This document shows, piece by piece, positions 1-8,395 of a DNA stretch of 64,000 bases. The notes beneath the pieces were generated by a model. The model was not told the origin of the DNA. It ran no database searches and saw only the letters and a program-made list of their open reading frames with translations. The stretch spans positions 1-64,000 of the forward strand of contig JAJFJS010000046.1 of the NCBI GenBank assembly GCA_021773815.1, in the 5' to 3' direction. The stretch comes from Gammaproteobacteria bacterium. GTDB lineage: Bacteria; Pseudomonadota; Gammaproteobacteria; Steroidobacterales; GCA-2729495. Every line of letters starts with the position of its first letter. The first letter of the stretch is position 1. The position numbers were made by a program, and so were the translations under genes.

Positions 1-70
1 CAGACGTGCCAAGCTCGTGCTGCTTTACGGCCGCAACAATCTGCTCGACCGAGTACCTCTTCCGCTTCAT
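1..70 (-). mobile_element. IS3-family transposase OrfA, N-terminal fragment cut by the window edge
   Basis: The minus strand from the ATG at 70-68 reads MKRKRYSVEQIVAAVKQHEL and runs off the left edge. This is the usual start of IS3-type OrfA helix-turn-helix proteins (MKRKR-F/Y-S-VEQIV). A good ribosome-binding site (gaggagg) precedes the start by about 7 bases. Whether the element is complete cannot be judged. The roughly 160 bases to its right should contain the IS end, but no terminal inverted repeat could be confirmed with only one end in view. Confidence 0.7.
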
Positions 71-230
71 GACAAGACCTCCTCTCAGGTTCAATCCTGC
101 CAGAAAGTCTCAGTCTAATCGGCTCGGTTTACCGGGAGCCCCTCAACAGGGGCCGGCCGCTCGACTGCATCCTCGCGCCGTTCGTCCGGGCAAAGCGGTG
201 CCTATCGAGCGCTTCCCCGTCAAATAGGTG

Positions 231-267
231 GAAAAAAAGCAGCCTGAAATGATTGCTAACAGGCTGC
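231..267 (-). terminator. Rho-independent terminator for the TPR-GT41 gene
   Basis: An inverted repeat GCAGCCTG ... CAGGCTGC (239-246 and 260-267, 13-base loop) is followed on the minus strand by seven T residues (232-238). It lies about 70 bases past the stop codon of the gene ending at 340, so it fits the end of that transcript. Confidence 0.75.
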
Positions 268-339
268 GGGATATCGTGTCACCACAATACCTACTGAAAA
301 CAAGAAATCAGACGTTCCGGCCAGTACTGCCTGTTCCGG

Positions 340-2433
340 TTACCGGTCCGCTTGCCGCATAGCATTGCACCATGTTTCCCACATTTTCCTGTAGGTGTTC
401 TCCAGCGTTTCGGTGAACAGCGGTACGTTCATCAACTCTGAATCGCGCATCCGCGGGCCAAGTTCATCTCTCAGGGTCGCCAGCTTCCGGGGGTTTTCCG
501 CAAGGCTTTGAGCGATGTTGATGTAATCGTCTTCGCTGTTGGCTACGAACTGCGGACAGCCGATGTGCCACATAATGCTGGCGCCGACCCGGCCGGCATG
601 TCGACCGCCGCGCAGGCATACGACCGGCACACCCATCAACAGCGCCTCGAAGGTCGTGGTCGCGCCGTTGTACGGAAACGGATCGAGACCGATATCGATC
701 CGGGAGTAGGTGCTGAGGTGATCGATTCGGGACGGGACCTTGCCGAGCAGATCCAATCGGTCCCGCGAAATGCCGTGCGCGAGAAATATCCGGATATACT
801 TCTCCCGCGTATTGGCATCAGACAGTGCGCCGGCCTTCATGACCAGTCGTGATCCGGGTACACGTTCCAGAATGGACGCCCAAGATCGCAGGACATCGGG
901 AGTGATCTTGGGTAAATGGTTGAAACTGCCAAAGGTCACGTAGCCCTGATCAAGACAGGGCGACCGTGATACTTCGGGGATCAGTTCGTCGGTCTGATAG
1001 CATAAAAAACCGTGCTTGAGCCGGACCAGTTTTTCGGCATACAGTCGGTCGGCTTCCCCCTCCGGGTCCGCGACTGAATCGGTCAACCGATAATCCATGG
1101 ATCGCAAGCCGGTCGTATTGGGGTAGCCGAGCCAGTTCACCTGGATCGGTGCGGGCTTTCGGGCGAATACCAGCTGTCGGTTGTCCGCGGTATGACCGGC
1201 GAGATCCACGAGGATATCGATTTTGTCTTTCCTGATTCGGGCGGCAACGTCCTCGTCTTTCATGCCCACGATGGACAGCCAGTGATCCGGTTGGGTTTTT
1301 ATTCTCTCGGTGATCGTATCCTGGTTGACTACATCCGAATAGCAGAAGACCTCTACCGCGTCCCGATTGTGGACGCCAAGTAATTGCCAGATGAAATGGA
1401 CGACCGAATGCGCCCGGAAATCGGGAGACAGATAGCCGATCCTCAGTACTTTGTCCTTGTGCCTGGAATTGCCGAACGGCTCGCAGATCTGTTGGAGGCC
1501 CGAGGCGTGCTGATGTTCGAACTGCAATGATTCCCGGTACAGATCTTCCTGGCTGATATCAGGCAGGTAATTCATGATCATCAGCAGGTTTGAATGAACG
1601 GCGGCATGATCGGGTTTGATGGCCAGCGCATTGCGAAAGCTGGAGAGTGCCCCGGCCGCATCGCCCTGATGGGCCAGCGCATTACCCAGGTTTACATGGG
1701 GGGCTGAAGAACGCGGCTGACGCTCCATCGCCGTTTTGAAAGAGGCTTCGGCTTCGTCGAATTTCCCGAGTCTCATCGCCGTCAGGCCCAGCATGTTGTC
1801 GACGCCCGGATATTCGGGCGAGACCACCGCGACCCGTTCGAAAAGCGCCATCGCTTCTTCGTATTCGTCGACGAAAAAAAGCGTTTTTGCGAGGTTGAAT
1901 CGAACCCCGGGGAGGTCGGCGTTGATTTTCAGGGCCCGGCGGTAGGCGGCAACGGCCGCCTCGAGTTCGCCCCGGCTGTTGAGCAGGTCGCCCAGATTGG
2001 AATGCGCTTGGAAGAAGTCCGGATTGATCGAGATCGCCGTTCGGAAACACCGTTCAGCATCGACGAGCCGGCCCTGCGCCGTGTAATTTCTGCCCAGGTT
2101 GTCGTGCGTATGTTGGTCGCTGGGCTCCAGTTCGAGCGCGCGCTGAAAACAACGGGCGCCTTCGGCCAGGTTGCCAGAGGTGCTGTACGCGATCCCCAGC
2201 ATCGCATGAAATCTCGGCTGGCTGGGCTCCAGTTCTGCGGCTCGCGATAAGCTTTCTATGGCCTCCTGGTTTCGACGCCGCCTGAGCGCGATCAGGCCCA
2301 GTTCAAAATGCGCCTCGGGATTGTCCGGCTCCAGCTCGAGTATCCGAGAGCATGAAGCCTGCGCTTCATCCAGTTGTCCGGACCGGGTGAGCTGGCGTGC
2401 CCGCCTGAATAAATCGGAGATTCCGGAGGTCAT
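340..2433 (-). CDS. TPR-domain family 41 glycosyltransferase (O-GlcNAc transferase/SPINDLY-like)
   Basis: This 697-residue protein has two parts. Residues about 5-285 are tandem tetratricopeptide repeats with the typical pattern, for example AHSNLGDLLNSRGELEAA and APHVNLGNALAHQGDAAGAL. Residues about 330-690 match the GT41 catalytic fold: LRIGYLSPDFRAHSV, VNWLGYPNTTGL, FGSFNHLPKITPDVL and DPFPYNGATTTFEALLMGVP, the last being the UDP-sugar binding region. Bacterial members transfer sugars to proteins or act in surface glycan assembly; the acceptor here is unknown. No signal peptide is visible, so it should be cytoplasmic. It has its own terminator. The sulfotransferase remnant just upstream belongs to a protein class that often carries similar TPRs. 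Confidence 0.85.
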   Translation of the reverse strand: MTSGISDLFRRARQLTRSGQLDEAQASCSRILELEPDNPEAHFELGLIALRRRRNQEAIESLSRAAELEPSQPRFHAMLGIAYSTSGNLAEGARCFQRALELEPSDQHTHDNLGRNYTAQGRLVDAERCFRTAISINPDFFQAHSNLGDLLNSRGELEAAVAAYRRALKINADLPGVRFNLAKTLFFVDEYEEAMALFERVAVVSPEYPGVDNMLGLTAMRLGKFDEAEASFKTAMERQPRSSAPHVNLGNALAHQGDAAGALSSFRNALAIKPDHAAVHSNLLMIMNYLPDISQEDLYRESLQFEHQHASGLQQICEPFGNSRHKDKVLRIGYLSPDFRAHSVVHFIWQLLGVHNRDAVEVFCYSDVVNQDTITERIKTQPDHWLSIVGMKDEDVAARIRKDKIDILVDLAGHTADNRQLVFARKPAPIQVNWLGYPNTTGLRSMDYRLTDSVADPEGEADRLYAEKLVRLKHGFLCYQTDELIPEVSRSPCLDQGYVTFGSFNHLPKITPDVLRSWASILERVPGSRLVMKAGALSDANTREKYIRIFLAHGISRDRLDLLGKVPSRIDHLSTYSRIDIGLDPFPYNGATTTFEALLMGVPVVCLRGGRHAGRVGASIMWHIGCPQFVANSEDDYINIAQSLAENPRKLATLRDELGPRMRDSELMNVPLFTETLENTYRKMWETWCNAMRQADR

Positions 2434-2473
2434 CTGACAACGGCGCTCGATGCGGGGCGGAGGGTTGCGTCGA

Positions 2474-2755
2474 TCACTGAGTCGAATCCGTTTTTAGCAC
2501 CATTAGTAGCCGCTGCACGTGTATTTCGAAATGTTTCCAGCGACCGACTGAGGAGGCATAAAGCGGTTGACGAACTTGGGCAAGGCTTGCCGTATTGACG
2601 GTGTGTTCAGTTTCATGAAGGGACAGGCATGCGCGCTGGAAGGTTAAACGGCAATAGTCGAGCATTCTGCGTGTGCCGGTATTGAGGTCGGCAGCCAGTT
2701 CTTCATGTTGGATATCAAAAATTCGGCCGGGCAGCATGTGCTTCCAGTGGTCCAT
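2474..2755 (-). pseudogene. C-terminal remnant of a (TPR-)sulfotransferase
   Basis: Only 93 residues are open. They match the C-terminal end of TPR-sulfotransferase proteins: WKHMLPGRIFDIQHEELAAD, then a cysteine/leucine region, then QVRQPLYASSVGRWKHFE. The PAPS-binding N-terminal half (5'-phosphosulfate loop) is absent, so the piece should be inactive. An ATG at 2755 with an AAAGGAGGT 11 bases upstream could still allow translation, but the upstream DNA is a fragment of an unrelated gene. I infer a deletion that joined two broken genes. Confidence 0.6.
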
Positions 2756-2773
2756 CAGTTAACGGTACCTCCT

Positions 2774-3105
2774 TTATCCGAGCCATGCGGAATGTGGGAT
2801 TTCCCTAGGTTCTTCGTAGCGCCGGCTCGATTGGCCGAAAATACCGTTCCACACATCTTCCGTATCGGCCAGCACGACGGCGACGAAATCCGCTTGTGAA
2901 CCATCGGGCGTCGGCCGGCGGGGCTTGTTGAGCCTGCGTTAGCGTCAATTGCAGCAGCATCGACGGCCCGACGCCGAAGTGCATCTCCAGGAGGATAATC
3001 ACGATCGTTCCTATCCCGCCCCCCGCCAGCCGTCGCCGTCCGCTCGCGAGCCGCTGCCTGCGGCGATCTTCGACGTTGGTGCTTTCTTCCTGCTTTCCAG
3101 CGCAT
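2774..3105 (-). pseudogene. ypfJ: Decayed N-terminus of a YpfJ-type neutral zinc metallopeptidase
   Basis: Pieces in all three minus-strand frames line up with the conserved start of the YpfJ/KPN_02809 family: MRWKAGRK at 3105, then QEESTNVEDRRRQ, GGGIGTIVIILLEMHFGVGP, and finally ADFVAVVLADTEDVWN ... YEEPREIPH before a stop at 2774. The order is right for the family, so at least two frameshifts separate them. The zinc-binding HExxH half is missing. The gene is therefore both frameshifted and truncated. Recognition is from family memory; a profile search would settle it. Confidence 0.6.
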
Positions 3106-3632
3106 AGGATCAGGCGAACGATTGGCTCCTCTTCGAACAGAACCCTGACACAAATCCACTCTTGTCGGCAACTCGTCGCCGGTAAATAAAACCATGGCTG
3201 GACCGACTGGTCTATGGTGATCTGCTCCTGCGGAAAGGATCCGGGGTCACTGCAGCTCGCCTTCGACCAACAACAAAAAAAACCTATCGGAGAGAAGTCA
3301 TGGACTTGCGACAACAATTGTTAAAAGACGCAAGCGGTGGCGCAATGAGCAAGGTCGGAAACGCTCGTTCAATGGCTAAGCATACAAGTCATTCGGGATG
3401 CATTGTCGATCGGCGCTGCAGTAGCGTGGCTATGTTTGGTTTCGGGACCTGCCGACGCCGGGATCTTTGCATTCTGACTACTTTAGGGTCGAGCGACACT
3501 GGCGGGTACCGTGCTCAGGCAATATCCGGGACGGGGTGATCAGTGAGTGGCAGGTTTTCACCTTTTGGCCACGGCCGGTCGCGGCCAGCGGTTTGAACTG
3601 GAACTGGCCCGGAATCCCAAACCTTCAGGTGT
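3106..3632. other. Decayed intergenic DNA without a recognisable gene
   Basis: Short open frames exist on both strands (for example 3300-3539 and 3467-3679 on the plus strand), but none carries a pattern I recognise. Composition is mixed and AT-richer than the neighbouring genes. It sits between two pseudogene pieces and is best read as residue of deleted or scrambled genes. Confidence 0.4.
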
Positions 3633-4052
3633 TTGAGTTTGCGTTCGATCGCGGCGAAGTCAACGATCGGCGCCATTAACATCGAATCCGTCTGGAAAAA
3701 TAGTCGAGCACATTCTTACGGCATTGAGCGCAATGCTTCCTGTCGATTCACGGTTGGCAACACGAACGGCCAGGTTGAAGTGAGTTCACAGTTGGATTAT
3801 GCAACCACATTGACGGTATTGGGATCGGAGGGTAAATTGACTGTAGACAAGTTCTCTGCAACATGGGCGGCGGTCAGTATTCGTGCTTAATCGGCGCAGA
3901 ACGATCTATTGCAAATGGATGAAAGTACCGATGTATCGGCGACCTATGCCAACCGCCTATGTGCCCCTGCCAATGCCATTCGCCCTCGGTCTCCAGAAAT
4001 GAACCAGGCCGTTCAGGCAGCCGAAAATGTGTGGATCGTTGAAAGATTATAA
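3633..4052 (+). pseudogene. Possible C-terminal remnant of a Gfo/Idh/MocA-type sugar oxidoreductase
   Basis: The plus-strand frame ending at 3890 contains CRFTVGNTNGQVEVSSQLDY followed by TLTVLGSEGKLTV, which resembles the C-terminal beta-sheet of Gfo/Idh/MocA oxidoreductases (nG-x-G-x-VELS ... G-x-x-G-x-L-x-V). A second piece in another frame, PEMNQAVQAAENVWIVERL ending at 4052, resembles the last helix of the same family. The NAD-binding half is not found. The assignment is tentative; the sugar methyltransferase directly downstream makes a sugar-modifying ancestor plausible. Confidence 0.3.
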
Positions 4053-4101
4053 GAAGTCAGCGAGACTCTCGGATGATTTTGCTAAGCGGTAGAATAGAAG
4101 G

Positions 4102-5331
4102 ATGAATATAAAGTCGTGCAGAATTTGCCAGGGAAGTGACCTTCGCCGCTACCTGGATCTGGGATTTATGCCGCCAGCCGACTCATTTCTTCGGGAACAG
4201 AGCCTGCGGCAACCGGAGGTAAATTATCCGTTAGAAGTTTTTTTGTGTGGCAACTGTGGTATGTCGCAACTCGGCTACACCGTGCCACCTGACATACTTT
4301 ACCAGCAGGACTACCCTTACGAGTCATCGACAACCCGGGCGGGGCGCGCTCATTTCCTCGGTTTTGCGACGTCCGTTGCGCAACGTTTCGGGCTGGGTGA
4401 GAAGAATCTGGCAATAGATGTTGGCAGCAATGTTGGGGTATTACTCGATGGCTTCAAGTCGGTTGGTTGCCGGACGCTCGGAATCGAACCGGCAGCTAGT
4501 ATCGCAGCCACTGCTGTCGGCAGAGGCATCGAAACAATCAATGATTTTATCAGCTCGAAATTGGCGATGCAGATTGTCGAGAAACACGGTAAGGCTTCCG
4601 TAATCACCGCGACCAATGTCTTTGCACACATCGATGATCTCGATGGATTCATGCGGGCAACAGGCATATTACTGGAATCTGATGGCGTCCTGATTGTTGA
4701 AGCACCTCACTTTCTCAAGCTGGTAAACGACCTTGAATATGACACGATATATCACGAGCATCTGCTATATATTTCGATTCGCCCGCTGAACATATTATTC
4801 AATCGATTTGGCTTTGAAGTCATAGATGTTGAAGAAATTGGCATTCATGGCGGCTCCATCCGAATATACATTTCACGTCGTGGTGCCTACCAGGTAGACA
4901 AGGCCGTCAATGATGTCATTACGGCAGAAGAACACGATCGGATATTCGATTTTGAACGAATGTGCCAATTTGCCGAAGATGTTGCCAACCATCGGATCAC
5001 ACTGATCAACATGTTGCGCTCGCTCAAGGCTGACGGCGCATCACTAGTCGGAGTGAGTGCGCCGGCCAAGGGCATGACGCTACTCAACTACTGCCGTATT
5101 GGCCCGGACCTGCTGGATTTCGTGACGGAGAAATCACGTCTAAAAGTAGGACTGTATACGCCGGGCGGACATATCCCGATTATCCCAGATGAGGCGCTGG
5201 CAGATCGCCAGCCCGATTATGCTTTGCTTCTCGCGTGGAATTTTGCAGAAGAGATCATGGAAAACCTCAGCGAGTACAGAGCCGGAGGCGGTAAGTTTAT
5301 TATTCCGATACCGGAGCCGTATGTTGTGTAG
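4102..5331 (+). CDS. Sugar C-methyltransferase (zinc-binding, class I SAM-dependent)
   Basis: This 409-residue protein has the three-part layout of NDP-sugar C-methyltransferases (TylC3/NovU/TcaB9 type). A zinc-binding N-terminus has CRICQGSDL at residues 6-9 and a CGNCGMSQLGY motif near residue 50. A SAM-binding Rossmann domain has IDVGSNVGVLLDGF near residue 113. The C-terminal domain carries the HEHLLYIS motif and GVSAPAKGMTLLNYC. The family methylates a keto-sugar nucleotide carbon, so it likely makes a branched deoxysugar for a surface polysaccharide. A GAAGG lies directly against the ATG, so the ribosome-binding site is not ideally spaced. The cupin gene starts 40 bases downstream and probably shares the transcript. 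Confidence 0.8.
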   Translation: MNIKSCRICQGSDLRRYLDLGFMPPADSFLREQSLRQPEVNYPLEVFLCGNCGMSQLGYTVPPDILYQQDYPYESSTTRAGRAHFLGFATSVAQRFGLGEKNLAIDVGSNVGVLLDGFKSVGCRTLGIEPAASIAATAVGRGIETINDFISSKLAMQIVEKHGKASVITATNVFAHIDDLDGFMRATGILLESDGVLIVEAPHFLKLVNDLEYDTIYHEHLLYISIRPLNILFNRFGFEVIDVEEIGIHGGSIRIYISRRGAYQVDKAVNDVITAEEHDRIFDFERMCQFAEDVANHRITLINMLRSLKADGASLVGVSAPAKGMTLLNYCRIGPDLLDFVTEKSRLKVGLYTPGGHIPIIPDEALADRQPDYALLLAWNFAEEIMENLSEYRAGGGKFIIPIPEPYVV

Positions 5332-5371
5332 GTCTGGCTCGCAATGCAATTTCCCTGAAGGAAAATACTAA

Positions 5372-5755
5372 ATGAACGTAAGGCATATAGCGCCCGTTTT
5401 TGAAGATGACCGGGGCGTCATCACTGACATCATTGAGCACACTCCGTGCGATAGTGTAGCGATAATTAGCTGCGTCAAAGGCGCGATTCGCGGGAATCAT
5501 TACCACAAGGAGTCCGTGCAGTTCACATACGTAATGTCCGGTAAAATACTTGCACTGAGCCAGGTCCCCCATGAGTCGGTCGAAGCACGGGAACTGACCG
5601 AGGGTGATCTGATGGAGTCGCCTCCCTTGGAGAGGCACGCACTACATGCACTGGAGGACTCACTTTTGCTGGTGATAACGCGGGGTCCGCGTGGCGGCAA
5701 GCAGTATGAGGATGATACCTACCGAATCGATCCATTGCAGTCACCTGCAGATTGA
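5372..5755 (+). CDS. Cupin-fold sugar-modifying enzyme (WxcM/FdtA-like or CapF C-terminal-like)
   Basis: A single-domain cupin of 127 residues. The metal or substrate-binding motif GAIRGNHYHKESVQ is at residues about 33-46, followed by FTYVMSGKILAL and later LLVITRGPRGGKQYEDDTYR. The family includes dTDP-sugar 3,4-ketoisomerases and capsular-sugar dehydratase domains. The exact reaction is not determined. An AAGGA about 10 bases before the ATG supports the start. It follows the C-methyltransferase closely, consistent with joint work on one nucleotide sugar. Confidence 0.65.
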   Translation: MNVRHIAPVFEDDRGVITDIIEHTPCDSVAIISCVKGAIRGNHYHKESVQFTYVMSGKILALSQVPHESVEARELTEGDLMESPPLERHALHALEDSLLLVITRGPRGGKQYEDDTYRIDPLQSPAD

Positions 5756-5777
5756 AGCCTGGCTGACCAGACTGCAA

Positions 5778-7388
5778 TTACACGGACTCCAGGTAGCCGT
5801 ACTTGTATAGCCACATCACGTTCTGCGAAACTTTTCTATTCTCCGCGCTAATCTCGCCGGGCAGGTGGTCAATTGCTTCCTGCAGAGAGTTCACATTGAT
5901 AAAAAACTGCAGCAGATAGCCCATAAGCCGCCAATCAAGAATTTCTGCGAGCTGTCCGTAAGGCTGGATGGTCTTTTCTCCGGTGCGAAGAAGCTTTCCC
6001 AGACCGCTGGTAACGAACCGATTATTCAACTCCAGATTCGAACTGGGATAATATGAAAAGTCGTGAAGCGCCTGAATTGCACTTGAACGAATCGCTCGGT
6101 TTGCGGGAGCAGATCGATTTTCGATCTGTTTGTCGCGTAACTCTGACCACAATTCCACATAACGGGAGATCACGTTGCTCCAGTCGTAACGCTTCGCGCT
6201 TTTCGCCGCCGCCGCGCTCATGCTCCGTGTTAGCTCCGGGTCGTCAGCGAGCTCCAACAGTGCCGCACATACCGCTTGCAGATCGACCGCCGTCGTTTGC
6301 GCGCACAGAAGGTGCATCAAGGTGTCAGGTTGGATGCTCAGAGTTGTTTCCCATTCCTGATCAGGAGGCAAGGTCTTGGTTGGTATCAGGTATCCCGTGA
6401 CACCGTGCTCGACAATATTCTTATAGCCATCCCAATTACTGACCACAGCAGGCAGACCGGCGGATAGCGCTTCAACTACGGTCAGTCCAAATGATTCTTG
6501 AATGTTGTCGATCAGGGACATGAAGACGTCCGCGGTTCGATAAATCTCTGCCTTTTGTGCATCAGTCGGATCAAAAATAAACAGGACGGAATCAGTCAAC
6601 CCGTCTTGAGCCACCTGTTCCTGCAGAAATTTGGTATAGCTGCCGTCATCCGAGGATCCGGAGAGAATCAACTTCACCGATCTCTTGGATCGATTCTTCA
6701 GCAAGGACATCAGATTCAGCAGCGGCAGAAAATCCATCTTGAACAGGGGGTTGAACCGCGACAAAGACAATACGACGAAGTCGTTTTCATCTAGTCCAAA
6801 CTGCTCACGGGCCCCGCGCGCCTGTTTCGAAAACGAATCGACATTAACACCGAGAGGAATAACGCGCGTCCGTGGACACGAGAAATCAGGGTGATTCTTG
6901 CTTACGCGCGAATGGTAACTTTTTACGACCGACTCCGCCGCGGGCGTAACACAGATTAGGCAGTCGCCTGAATGAATACCATTTGCATCATTCAGCAGAG
7001 CCCATTGTAAGAAGTGCTCATTCCCAAGCGAGAGCGTGACCCCCGTAACGACAAACGGATCCTCCGACAAGAAATTGCGGATATGTCCGCCGAACCACAG
7101 ATTCGGATCCAGCACATGAAGAATATCGATAGGATATTGTCTGAGGTAATTTCTGATTTCAGAAAAAGAAATAACCGTTACCGGGTTGACGAAGTCCGCC
7201 AAAAGCGATTTTTTCAGTGTTTCTACATCTTGCTTTGTCGGCACGAAAACCGAAATACGGTGATTCGTCGCGGAATCTGACAGCGCTCGCAAAAAAGAGT
7301 GATTCGCAACAGCCCGGCCCCATGTAAAATTTGGCTTGCCAAACGAAAGATGAACCGTATCCATGCTGAAAGGAACAGCAATATGCAT
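5778..7388 (-). CDS. Glycosyltransferase family 4 protein
   Basis: This 536-residue protein shows the GT-B retaining fold of family 4. The N-terminal domain starts MHIAVPFSMDTVHLSFGKPN and has an HVLDPNLWFGGH segment. The C-terminal domain has RFNPLFKMDFLPLL, LILSGSSDDG and the nucleotide-sugar motif ESFGLTVVEALSAGLPAVVS, then GVTGYLIP. About 130 extra C-terminal residues follow the catalytic domain and are of unknown role. An AAGGAAAA is placed well before the ATG. It converges on the methyltransferase-cupin pair and is probably part of the same surface glycan locus. Donor and acceptor are unknown. Confidence 0.8.
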   Translation of the reverse strand: MHIAVPFSMDTVHLSFGKPNFTWGRAVANHSFLRALSDSATNHRISVFVPTKQDVETLKKSLLADFVNPVTVISFSEIRNYLRQYPIDILHVLDPNLWFGGHIRNFLSEDPFVVTGVTLSLGNEHFLQWALLNDANGIHSGDCLICVTPAAESVVKSYHSRVSKNHPDFSCPRTRVIPLGVNVDSFSKQARGAREQFGLDENDFVVLSLSRFNPLFKMDFLPLLNLMSLLKNRSKRSVKLILSGSSDDGSYTKFLQEQVAQDGLTDSVLFIFDPTDAQKAEIYRTADVFMSLIDNIQESFGLTVVEALSAGLPAVVSNWDGYKNIVEHGVTGYLIPTKTLPPDQEWETTLSIQPDTLMHLLCAQTTAVDLQAVCAALLELADDPELTRSMSAAAAKSAKRYDWSNVISRYVELWSELRDKQIENRSAPANRAIRSSAIQALHDFSYYPSSNLELNNRFVTSGLGKLLRTGEKTIQPYGQLAEILDWRLMGYLLQFFINVNSLQEAIDHLPGEISAENRKVSQNVMWLYKYGYLESV

Positions 7389-7499
7389 TTGATTTTTCCT
7401 TTATGGGAGACGTTCGCCTGACACAGTACGCTGTCTTTAACGAGTGGGCTTATGGGTCGACGCACCTATTATATAGAATCAATCGACGCAAGCACTTTG

Positions 7500-8110
7500 C
7501 TATTTCATAATCGAGTGGTATCGGTCGAAAACGAACCTTCGCAGTGGATTTCTGAGCATCCATCTACCAGTATTTGCCGCCGTTCTACCAAGGCTTGTCC
7601 AACTTGATGGTCGCGAGCCGGATATTGTGCTTAAACATCTCGGTCTGCAGCGCCTCGGCAAATAGTTCAACACCGTTGTCACTGCGAATGGCCCGCGGTC
7701 GTACATAGCGCGTGATCAACTCACGCAGCAGCGCCTTAACATGCCGGTGCTGCAAGGGCCGAGCGCCCTTAATCGCCAGGTAGTAACCCGTCGCCTCGTC
7801 CTTCACAGTGTGGCAGCGTAAAGGCTCTGAATCTTGGTAGCGATCGTGGACGAAGTCCCAAAGCCCATACGTCGTTACGCCGCAGTGCCAGGCCGGTCAG
7901 CCTGACACCCGTCTGGACTTTGCCGATACGGCGGTAGACACCCTCCGTTCAATCGCCATAGCCTATAGACACGCTTGCCGTTGACCTGCCAGCCGCGCGG
8001 CTACCGATAGCCCACGGCCGGTCGGTACCCCAGCTCGGATCATCGCGAGCGTCAATCGGCAGCGCCGAAGACAAGCGTCTGTCCCGGCTCCTACCTCTTG
8101 AGCAATAGTG
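7500..8110 (-). mobile_element. Broken IS3-family OrfB transposase (integrase core remnant)
   Basis: Minus-strand frames reassemble into an IS3-type OrfB. Near 7960-7990 there is GKRVYRLWRLNGGC, near 7835-7870 GLWDFVHDRYQDSEPLRCH, and from 7806 down KDEATGYYLAIKGARPLQ, then AIRSDNGVELFAEALQTEMF, which carries the second catalytic Asp. After LDKPW an in-frame stop appears where the family has QNG, followed by NGGKYW. Several frameshifts and stops mean the transposase is dead. The N-terminal OrfA part is not recognisable. It separates the polysaccharide genes from the glycogen locus. Confidence 0.7.
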
Positions 8111-8395
8111 AATCGCCGATCGCGGCGTCGAACATAACCTGGCATCCCGCCGCTGACTCTGGTCCCTATCAATCGTGTATCGTGCCATGGTCCGCCTCGC
8201 CCAGGGGACTGCACGGGCGTATCTGGCCGGACCGAAGCGACGCGGTCCGCGCGGCCCAGCGCTGCCGATTCGTGGCCGAACCCGCGTTACCGTGCCGTCG
8301 GGCGGCGGAGGCCGTTGCCGCAGCTACGACGGCGGAGCATAATTCGCGCCAATCGGCCGACTCGGCCGTCATTTACATCAGGCAGGCTGAAACCC
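8111..8395. other. Upstream region of glgP, no clear element
   Basis: This is about 285 bases between the transposase remnant and the glgP start. An open frame continues upstream of glgP to 8315, but its first 27 residues do not look like the phosphorylase family. It must hold the glgP promoter unless transcription starts in the IS remnant; no convincing -35/-10 pair was found by eye. Confidence 0.35.

Noticed and set aside
6-227. Plus-strand open frame at the left edge
   Set aside because: It overlaps the IS3 OrfA start on the other strand and has no recognisable sequence.
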